Source of the DNA: DATGLE01 sp035294325
Lineage (GTDB): Bacteria; Chloroflexota; Ktedonobacteria; Ktedonobacterales; Ktedonobacteraceae
Length of the DNA: 12,419 nt
Assembly (NCBI GenBank): GCA_035294325.1
Contig: DATGLE010000208.1
Location: 1 to 12,419, forward strand
Reading direction: 5' to 3'
The position numbers were made by a program, and so were the translations under genes. Under the pieces are notes generated by a model, which did not search any database, was not told the origin of the DNA, and was given only the letters and a program-made list of their open reading frames with translations. Of the stretch, positions 7,136-12,419 are shown one piece after another; position 1 is the first letter of the stretch, and each line of letters starts with the position of its first letter.

Positions 7136-7849
7136 ATGGCTACCGAACATAATACCGAGAAGATCACTCCTGCTAGAAGACCATATGCTTTCGCCACACG
7201 GCTCATTATCGCGATTATCGCCCTGCAAGCGCTGGTTTCGCTTGTGGCTTATCCCTTCCTGCCAGATCGCGTTCCTTCGCACTGGAACGCTGCCGGACAG
7301 ATCGACGCCTACATGCCCAAACCAGGTGCGGCGCTGCTCTTCCCGCTTATAAGCATCGGTCTCTTCGTACTGATTAATGCACTGATAGCAATTAGTCCGA
7401 GGTTGAACAACCAGAATCCGCAGGCTGGCCGCGACCTTGTAAACCTGCTGCTGGTCGGTATATCCCTGCTACTACTCGTAGTGCAACTGGCCGCTTTTGC
7501 TATTGCCATGCGCGTCGCTATTGATATGACGATGGTTGTCAGCCTGGTAGTCTCGCTGCTGTTTATCTTCATCGGCAACTATATGGGAAAGCTCCGGCGC
7601 AACTTCTGGGCCGGCATTCGTACACCGTGGACGCTCGCCAACGAGACGGTGTGGGAGCGGACACATCGTTTCGGGGGCTGGCTTTTCGTTGGCGGCGGCC
7701 TGCTCGGCGTCGTGACCAGCTTCATCCCGTCGCTGCGCCTCTATGGCCTCCTGGCGATTATAGTGGTTATCGCTGTCGCATCGATGGCCTGCTCATACAT
7801 CGTCTACCAGCGCCTCGCGGCTGATGGCAGGCAGCCGCCGTTCAATTAA
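7136..7849 (+). CDS. SdpI-family membrane protein with DUF1648 N-terminus
   Basis: A 237-residue membrane protein with about six hydrophobic segments. Residues 42-62 (LPDRVPSHWNAAGQIDAYM) are the DUF1648 signature, and residues 147-191 (GNYMGKLRRNFWAGIRTPWT onward) are the SdpI signature. In Bacillus SdpI both protects against the SdpC toxin and signals by holding the repressor SdpR at the membrane; this protein has the same two-domain order. The frame opens at 7064 inside the ArsR gene, but GGAG 8 nt before the ATG at 7136 and the SdpI-like N-terminus favour 7136. No toxin gene (sdpC) or its maturation genes are in the window, so the stimulus is unknown. Its stop codon overlaps that of the convergent DinB-like gene in a shared TTAA. 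Confidence 0.88.
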   Translation: MATEHNTEKITPARRPYAFATRLIIAIIALQALVSLVAYPFLPDRVPSHWNAAGQIDAYMPKPGAALLFPLISIGLFVLINALIAISPRLNNQNPQAGRDLVNLLLVGISLLLLVVQLAAFAIAMRVAIDMTMVVSLVVSLLFIFIGNYMGKLRRNFWAGIRTPWTLANETVWERTHRFGGWLFVGGGLLGVVTSFIPSLRLYGLLAIIVVIAVASMACSYIVYQRLAADGRQPPFN

Positions 7850-8322
7850 CTTTCGCGGGTGAGCCACTCGCGAAGCTGAGCTGCATGGTCGCGGTAGTGT
7901 CTGAAGGAACAGCCAGCGATGATCTGCCAGGGCACCCAGTCCTGCGGCATATCCTTGAAACGCTGCGGATCGTTCAGATCCTCGTCGCTGAGATTCTCTA
8001 TCGCGGCTAGCATGCTGGCATAGGCTTTGCGCTCCTCGCCGATAATATCATGCAGCGAGCGGTCACGGTTCTGCTGATACACAGCTTCGTTGCGCTCATC
8101 TTCGCTCAGGTTCCAGAGTTCGGAAGCGCCGGCCAGTGAGCGCTCGCGCAGCAAAGGCACCATCTCAAGTTCGTTCCATGCTATATGCGCGATAACATCT
8201 TTCACCGACCATTTGCCGGTGGCCCCGGGCTGATCCATGCGCGCCTCGTCGATCTGCGCCAGCAGCGCATCCCACTCCGCTCGCGCCTCCTTGAGCGTGC
8301 TGATAAACGTCGCCCTGTCCAT
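7846..8322 (-). CDS. DinB/ClbS-like four-helix-bundle protein
   Basis: A 158-residue soluble protein predicted to be all helical. W38-S-V-K-D-V-I-A-H46 followed by a C-terminal RHYRDH (H142, H146) is the pattern of the DinB superfamily, where three histidines usually bind a metal. The spacing and the mid-section (WNLSEDERNEAVYQQNRDRS) are closest to the DUF1706/ClbS/DfsB branch, named after ClbS, which protects colibactin producers from their own toxin. Most relatives have no known role, so the product is best called a DinB-superfamily protein. A GGAG lies 8 nt before the ATG at 8322. It converges on the SdpI gene with a 4-nt stop overlap, so it is not in that operon. Confidence 0.75.
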   Translation of the reverse strand: MDRATFISTLKEARAEWDALLAQIDEARMDQPGATGKWSVKDVIAHIAWNELEMVPLLRERSLAGASELWNLSEDERNEAVYQQNRDRSLHDIIGEERKAYASMLAAIENLSDEDLNDPQRFKDMPQDWVPWQIIAGCSFRHYRDHAAQLREWLTRES

Positions 8323-8439
8323 CGAAATCTCCTTTCAATCTCCTATGGCAATCGTATTATTTATGCTGACTATAGCAAACAAAGAGGTCATTTCACGCCC
8401 GCTTTCAACGCATTTCGTCACTCTCTCATTTAATGCTCC

Positions 8440-8468
8440 CTTCCAAATTATCCACAGGATGTTATAAT
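8440..8468 (+). promoter_or_regulatory. candidate response-regulator promoter
   Basis: A perfect -10 TATAAT (8463-8468) has only a weak -35 (CTTCCA at 8440-8445, 17-bp spacer). Transcription would start near 8475, about 130 nt ahead of the ATG at 8606. The spacer contains the DnaA-box 9-mer. Confidence 0.5.
8448..8456 (+). promoter_or_regulatory. perfect DnaA-box 9-mer in the promoter spacer
   Basis: TTATCCACA at 8448-8456 matches the strict DnaA-box consensus. A given 9-mer on either strand has roughly a one in ten chance of occurring in 12 kb. Its position between the -35 and -10 of the candidate promoter is what makes it notable. There is no box cluster or AT-rich unwinding element nearby, so this is not a replication origin. 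Confidence 0.4.
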
Positions 8469-8501
8469 ACGCGCCTGAGGGCGAAACGTTCTTGTTCTCT
8501 T

Positions 8502-8531
8502 TTGACAGAGCAGTAAGCAAAATGCTATCGC
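8502..8531 (+). promoter_or_regulatory. possible second promoter for the response regulator
   Basis: A perfect -35 TTGACA lies at 8502-8507. Eighteen bases downstream is TATCGC (8526-8531), a poor -10. It may act as an alternative start downstream of the TATAAT promoter, or the TTGACA may be chance. Confidence 0.25.
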
Positions 8532-8532
8532 G

Positions 8533-8576
8533 ACTGGTCTGTACACAATAACCGTAAAGCTACCGTTACTGGTCTG
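8533..8576. repeat. nested direct repeats in the response-regulator leader
   Basis: ACTGGTCTG occurs at 8533-8541 and again at 8568-8576, 35 bp apart. Between them ACCGT occurs at 8551-8555 and 8562-8566, 11 bp apart, about one helical turn. The second long repeat runs into GGACC to make a small GGTC...GACC hairpin upstream of the ribosome site. Repeats spaced by helical turns suit a dimeric regulator, but no known operator is recognised. Confidence 0.4.
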
Positions 8577-8605
8577 ATGGACCGGCGCAATGAAAGGAGC
8601 CGACA

Positions 8606-9013
8606 ATGGCCGGCGCACGCATCCTGGTCGTTAACGACACACAGGAGATCTTAGAGTTGTTCCGCCTGCTTCTGGAGGACGAAGGCTACGAAGTAATGCT
8701 CTCCTCCTTCCCTATCCAGAAAGTCACCGAAATAGAGCAGATGCACCCTGACCTTATCATCCTTGATTTTGTATTTGGCGACCAGAAGAGCGGCTGGCAG
8801 ATGCTGCAAATGCTCAAGATGTGGAACTCCACTGCTTCTATTCCTATCATCGTCTGCACAGCAGCTACGCAACTTGTACGTGAGCAGGAGGGCTATCTCG
8901 TCTCCAAAGGAGTGCATGTGGTCTATAAGCCCTTCGATATCGACGAGCTACTGGCAGCGGTCAAGCAGGCGCTGGAGATCCCGGGCCATATCAGGCATCC
9001 CGATCAGGGTTGA
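8606..9013 (+). CDS. receiver-only response regulator (CheY-like)
   Basis: A 135-residue protein made of a single receiver domain. The phosphoacceptor is D54 in LIILDF, with the conserved T85 (IIVCTA) and the K108-P109 pair (VYKPF) of the active site. The N-terminal acidic pair that binds magnesium is N10-D11 here, so one of the two usual acids is replaced by Asn. There is no output domain and no histidine kinase in the window, so it must be phosphorylated by a distant kinase and act by protein contact. AGGAG lies 8 nt upstream of the ATG. It converges with the acu operon, with 30 nt between stop codons and no clear terminator there. Confidence 0.92.
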   Translation: MAGARILVVNDTQEILELFRLLLEDEGYEVMLSSFPIQKVTEIEQMHPDLIILDFVFGDQKSGWQMLQMLKMWNSTASIPIIVCTAATQLVREQEGYLVSKGVHVVYKPFDIDELLAAVKQALEIPGHIRHPDQG

Positions 9014-9043
9014 TAGCGATTCCCCTTTCTTTTGCCCACCAGC

Positions 9044-11026
9044 TTAGATGCGCGCAAGGTTGGGCGAGCTGAGCATACGATTGAGGAATTTGCTGGCGGT
9101 GCGCTTATCGACGCGCTGGCCGATGCGCGCTAACAGGACGTTAGCCGGCTCCATACTCACGTTCGGCTCGGTAGTCGGATACTCCTTGAAGCCTTGAGTA
9201 GCGAAAAGCTTTGCCAGCAGTTCGCGATAGCGATACATCGAGATGCCCAATCCCTCGGTATCCCAGTGCCACGAGAGGCCCACAGCAAAGAAGATCATAT
9301 CCTCCAGGGCATCGAGTTCGAGCGCGAAGGCCAGCAAGTGGCGCGCGATGCCGAGGCCGCGCCAGTTCGCGCTGACCTCGATAGCCACTTCGTAGACGTT
9401 CTCGATGCCCTCCCACCACTCGTCGGCGGGCGCAATCGTGACCTGGCCGACAATCACGCCGGAGGGTGTATGCGCCAGTGTCAGCGCGCTATCGGAACTC
9501 TTCGCGATTCCCAGCAGCAATTGATGCTCGCGCTCGGGAAGGCGCGCGAAGGCTTTCAGGCCGCTATCGGGTCGCAGGCGCTCAACCAGCGAGGGCGGGC
9601 AGAAATCCCGCAGCAGGATCGGCCCTTTCTCCGTCTGGATCATTTTGCTGCGCGACGGGGCCGTGTCCCTGTTCATATGCAGCAGGTCGAACAGCCCGGC
9701 CAGGGGTGAGCGCTGGCGCGCAGTGGGGAATGCCTGGCGCATATAGGACGAGAGCAGCAGGTGCCGCACCAGCGCTACTGTATGCCTGTTGGTGCGGCTG
9801 ATATTCCAGCGGCGCGGCTGCTCGGGGAAATCCTCTGCGCGATCCAGAAACGTCGCCGGAAAGTAGGAAGGCAGGGTATCTTTGCCCATTACCTGCTGCG
9901 CGGTCTCCTCCTCTTCCCGCGCGGCCTGCCACGCGGGCTGCCAGCGCTGCACCCACTCGTCCGGCAAGCGCTCCGGTAGTTGCTGGCCCGACATCTCCGC
10001 CCAGACCATCGACCACGCACGCGGCACCACGCGATAGAGGTCATAGCCCCCACCGCCAACGGCTACCCAGCGCCCGCCGCAATAGTTGTGCGCCAGCGCG
10101 TGCGCCGCTTTGATCTGCGCCTGGATGCCGCGCATGGTTAAAGAGAGGTGCGCGAGCGGATCCCAGGCATGGGGATCGCAGCCATGCTGGGTGATGATGA
10201 TATCGGGCGCGAACGAGGCTGCCAGCGGCGAGAGCAGCGCATCGATGGCCTCGATATAAGAATCGTCCTCAGTAAACGGCTCCAGCGGCACATTAACGGA
10301 GTAGCCGCGCCCGCTGCCACGGCCGAGTTCGAGCACATCTCCGGTTCCCGGAAAAAGATAGCGGCCGGTTTCGTGCAGCGAGATCGTCATGACGCGCGGA
10401 TCATCATAAAATGCGCGCTGCACGCCATCGCCATGATGCACGTCAAAATCGATATAGAGGATCTTGGCCTCGCTGGCTTGCAGCACGCTGGCAATGGCGA
10501 CGGCGATATCGTTATAGATGCAGAAGCCCGACGCCCGTTCCGCCCAGGCATGATGCAGACCGCCGGCGGGGTGAAAGACGTGCAGCGGACGCTCATTACC
10601 GGCGAGCGCTCCGCCGGTGGGCAGACCAAGCACGGCGCTCATCGCCACCAGCGTACCACCTACGACGCGCGCCGCGGCTTCGTGCATGCCCGGTTGAGCG
10701 GGCGTGTCGCCATCGTCAAAGCCGTAGCGCAGAGCCAGCCGCGCACGCTCCCTGCGCTCTTCATCACTGCCGTCCCCCTGCTCCCGGCTCAGGCGCTGCA
10801 CCGCCGCGATATAATCGGCGGTATGCACCAGGCGCAGTTCCTCCAGCGTCGCCGCGCGCAGGGGGAGCCGCGTGTACTCTTCGCCGGGCCGCCAGAGTCC
10901 GCTGCATTCCAGCAGATCCATAAGCGCCTTCAAGCGGCCCGGCTGCAACGGGTGGCCGGGGCCGAAATCGTAGTGCAACTCTGCGGGATCGAAGACCAGG
11001 CAGGTGCGATGCCTCATATCAGCCAT
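9044..11026 (-). CDS. AcuC-type deacetylase fused to AcuA-type GNAT acetyltransferase
   Basis: A 660-residue fusion. Residues 1-345 are a class I-like histone deacetylase fold of the AcuC type with all catalytic residues visible: H158-H159, D195 and H197 of IDFDVHHGDG, D284, and Y328 in GGGGYD. Residues about 345-460 are a linker. Residues about 460-655 match Bacillus AcuA: an acetyl-CoA site (WRGLGIA, 555-561), the AcuA-specific WHWDTEG (586-592), and a C-terminus like AcuA's (TTEPNVSMEPANVLLARIG). In Bacillus, AcuA acetylates a lysine of acetyl-CoA synthetase to switch it off and AcuC reverses this; the two are separate proteins. The likely target here is the same enzyme, but no acs gene is in the window. 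AGGAGGAGG sits 8 nt before the ATG at 11026. The start overlaps the end of acuB by 8 nt, implying coupled translation. The gene extends to 9044 without a frameshift. Confidence 0.93.
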   Translation of the reverse strand: MADMRHRTCLVFDPAELHYDFGPGHPLQPGRLKALMDLLECSGLWRPGEEYTRLPLRAATLEELRLVHTADYIAAVQRLSREQGDGSDEERRERARLALRYGFDDGDTPAQPGMHEAAARVVGGTLVAMSAVLGLPTGGALAGNERPLHVFHPAGGLHHAWAERASGFCIYNDIAVAIASVLQASEAKILYIDFDVHHGDGVQRAFYDDPRVMTISLHETGRYLFPGTGDVLELGRGSGRGYSVNVPLEPFTEDDSYIEAIDALLSPLAASFAPDIIITQHGCDPHAWDPLAHLSLTMRGIQAQIKAAHALAHNYCGGRWVAVGGGGYDLYRVVPRAWSMVWAEMSGQQLPERLPDEWVQRWQPAWQAAREEEETAQQVMGKDTLPSYFPATFLDRAEDFPEQPRRWNISRTNRHTVALVRHLLLSSYMRQAFPTARQRSPLAGLFDLLHMNRDTAPSRSKMIQTEKGPILLRDFCPPSLVERLRPDSGLKAFARLPEREHQLLLGIAKSSDSALTLAHTPSGVIVGQVTIAPADEWWEGIENVYEVAIEVSANWRGLGIARHLLAFALELDALEDMIFFAVGLSWHWDTEGLGISMYRYRELLAKLFATQGFKEYPTTEPNVSMEPANVLLARIGQRVDKRTASKFLNRMLSSPNLARI

Positions 11027-11774
11027 GTTTCTCGCCTCCTCCTATTGGCGCGCCCTCTTGCTGTGGAGTGCCAAAGCTATACCGAATTCCCTCACGCTGC
11101 AAGCGCAGCAGCAAAGGCGTAGGATGGATGGTGCCCAGGCGCAGTGTCGCGCTATGCGGCACGCCCTCAGACGCGAGGGGCGCGGCCATGATGCTGCGAA
11201 TGGGCACATGCAGTTCAGCCGCCAGCAGCAGCGTGCGTGTGAGCGGGGACATATCTCCTTCCGGCAGCGCAATATCGATCTGCATACCAGGCTCAAACGC
11301 GCCCATCGCGCGCGCGAGGGCATTGAGGAGGTCGCTGCGCGTAATCAGCCCGACAAGGATAGCGCGGTTCTCCTGGTCCGCCTGGCTATATTCTACGACG
11401 GGCAGGTAGTCCAGGCCGCGCTCGACCAGGATCTGGGCCGCCGCTGCCACGCTGGTTGTTGGCGTGACGCGGATCAGTGCACGGTGCATGACTTCGGCGA
11501 CGCGCCGCTCCTGCCACATCCCGGCTCCCGCCTCGTCGCTCCTATCAACTGCCGCCGCCATGTTGATATCCTGCGCAGTGAGCACGCCCTGGAGTAAGAG
11601 CGCCGTCTTGCGCTGCTCGTGCCCTTCTGCCTGCTCCGCCAGGGAGAGGCTGACGGTGCGGGCTACCGGAAGATGATGAAAGCCATACTGGCGAAAGAGG
11701 CTGGCAGCATGAGCCAGCGTGTCATCAGGTGCGACTGTTATCAGTCGCGTCGTCATAATGTCGCGTACAATCAT
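11019..11774 (-). CDS. acuB: AcuB-like CBS-pair/ACT protein
   Basis: A 251-residue cytoplasmic protein. The first CBS motif spans about residues 1-75 (MIVRDIM start, HHLPV), the second about 92-155 (LDYLPVV, GLITRSDLL), and an ACT-like tail runs from about 163 to 235. The stretch ARAMGAFEPGMQIDI corresponds closely to Bacillus AcuB (KLTGADQPGSQIEI), so the assignment is specific rather than generic CBS. CBS pairs usually bind adenine nucleotides and would let the acu system read energy charge; the role of AcuB itself is not settled. A polar insertion of about 20 residues (41-62) in the first CBS motif makes it longer than the 214-residue Bacillus protein. I chose the ATG at 11774: GGGAGG lies 9 nt upstream and the resulting MIV start matches AcuB. 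The in-frame GTG at 11783 touches that ribosome site. Confidence 0.88.
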   Translation of the reverse strand: MIVRDIMTTRLITVAPDDTLAHAASLFRQYGFHHLPVARTVSLSLAEQAEGHEQRKTALLLQGVLTAQDINMAAAVDRSDEAGAGMWQERRVAEVMHRALIRVTPTTSVAAAAQILVERGLDYLPVVEYSQADQENRAILVGLITRSDLLNALARAMGAFEPGMQIDIALPEGDMSPLTRTLLLAAELHVPIRSIMAAPLASEGVPHSATLRLGTIHPTPLLLRLQREGIRYSFGTPQQEGAPIGGGEKHG

Positions 11775-11857
11775 AGCCTGCACCCTCCCTCTTTAGTACG
11801 CAGCCGCGCGATTATGGACGTTAACCACCAGAGGAGGGAAAGTCTCCCGGTGCGCCT

Positions 11858-12403
11858 TTACCTGAAGCGTTCCCAATGGACGAAAGATTCCACAGGCTTG
11901 CGCGCCTGCGCCACCGGAGGTCTCCTGAGCCGCGCTTCCTCGTCCGGGTAGCCAAGCGAGATCACTGTGCGTACCAGGCGCTCTTCTGGAATGCCAAGCA
12001 GTTTTTTCGCTGCTGCCTGACCGCTGCCCGTGAACCAGCCGATGCATGAGCCAACACCATAGGCCAGGGCCGCGAGCATAATGCGCTCGCTCAGCCGCCC
12101 CTCGTCATAGGTTTCCTGACTTACACGGCCAGCGTCGCCCGCCATCACAAGTACAATTCCTGCCGCCGCACCCGCAAGATGCGCCGCGTGTCCCTCCACC
12201 TGTGATAACGCCTGCAAGGTAGCGCGGTCACGGATCACCACCAGATCCCACGGCTGGCGATTGCTCGCGCTGCCAGACCAGCGCACAACTTGCAGAATCG
12301 CATCGATTACTTCCTGCGGCACAGGCTCTGAACGGAACTGGCGCACCGCGCGCAGCCGGCGCAGAAACGCGATCAACTCCTGTGGCCGTTCAGCGGCTTT
12401 CAT
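11858..12403 (-). CDS. nitroreductase-family FMN oxidoreductase
   Basis: A 181-residue protein of the nitroreductase superfamily. The FMN phosphate-binding arginines lie at the N-terminus (RLRAVRQF, residues 16-23) and the conserved SASNRQPW is at 45-52. A glycine-rich helix cap follows (YGVGSCIGWF, 115-124) and the typical C-terminal RKPVESFVHWERF closes the protein. Members are dimeric flavoproteins that reduce nitro compounds, quinones or other acceptors with NAD(P)H; the substrate is not predictable. GGAGGG lies about 6 nt before the ATG at 12403. It is on the same strand as acuB with an 83-nt gap and may share a transcript, but a functional link to acetyl-CoA control is not evident. Confidence 0.85.
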   Translation of the reverse strand: MKAAERPQELIAFLRRLRAVRQFRSEPVPQEVIDAILQVVRWSGSASNRQPWDLVVIRDRATLQALSQVEGHAAHLAGAAAGIVLVMAGDAGRVSQETYDEGRLSERIMLAALAYGVGSCIGWFTGSGQAAAKKLLGIPEERLVRTVISLGYPDEEARLRRPPVAQARKPVESFVHWERFR

Positions 12404-12419
12404 TGGTATCCCTCCTCAT

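Noticed and set aside
8440..8605. replication origin near the DnaA box
   Set aside because: Only one box is present, without a cluster, an AT-rich unwinding region or dnaA/dnaN genes.
9014..9043. bidirectional terminator between the convergent stops
   Set aside because: The 30 bases hold a pyrimidine run but no stem of useful length.
10148..11122. 324-codon open frame on the plus strand
   Set aside because: It is antisense to the AcuC part of the fusion gene and the acuB end, with an implausible composition and no family features.

Overview
The window looks like chromosome of a Ktedonobacteria-type member of Chloroflexota. The evidence is indirect: a very large regulator with a short Cys-rich 'GHGPYWY' N-terminus fused to BTAD, ATPase and TPR regions, a receiver-only response regulator, and GC-rich coding DNA with palindromic intergenic repeats. 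No rRNA or other phylogenetic marker is present, so this placement is an inference. I see no tRNA, rRNA, CRISPR array, transposase or phage gene.

Layout. 1-1017 (minus): an EamA-type drug/metabolite transporter whose 3' end runs off the left edge. 1018-1422: non-coding DNA with a perfect 24-bp inverted repeat and a second REP-like hairpin whose right arm runs into the stop codon of the next gene. 1423-5334 (minus): a roughly 1300-residue SARP/BTAD-type transcriptional regulator with an ATPase core and TPR tail. 5335-5874: a divergent regulatory region. It carries a consensus sigma-70 promoter (TTGACA, 17 bp, TATTAT) with a perfect 9-4-9 palindrome over its -10 and start region. 5875-7849 (plus): a tight three-gene operon of CPBP membrane protease, ArsR/SdpR-type repressor and SdpI-type membrane protein. 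7846-8322 (minus): a DinB/ClbS-like four-helix protein, tail to tail with the operon. 8323-8605: promoter region with a perfect DnaA-box 9-mer and short direct repeats. 8606-9013 (plus): a receiver-only response regulator. 9044-12403 (minus): nitroreductase, AcuB-like CBS protein, then one protein that fuses an AcuC deacetylase to an AcuA acetyltransferase.

How they work together. The clearest system is the acu cluster. In Bacillus, AcuA acetylates and inactivates acetyl-CoA synthetase, AcuC removes the acetyl group, and AcuB is a CBS/ACT protein encoded with them. Here the two opposing enzymes are one polypeptide, translationally coupled to acuB by an 8-nt overlap. The second system is the CPBP-ArsR-SdpI operon. 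It resembles the sdpRI signalling/immunity pair of Bacillus but has no sdpABC toxin genes in view and has gained a CPBP protease; the palindrome in its promoter is a strong candidate for the ArsR operator.
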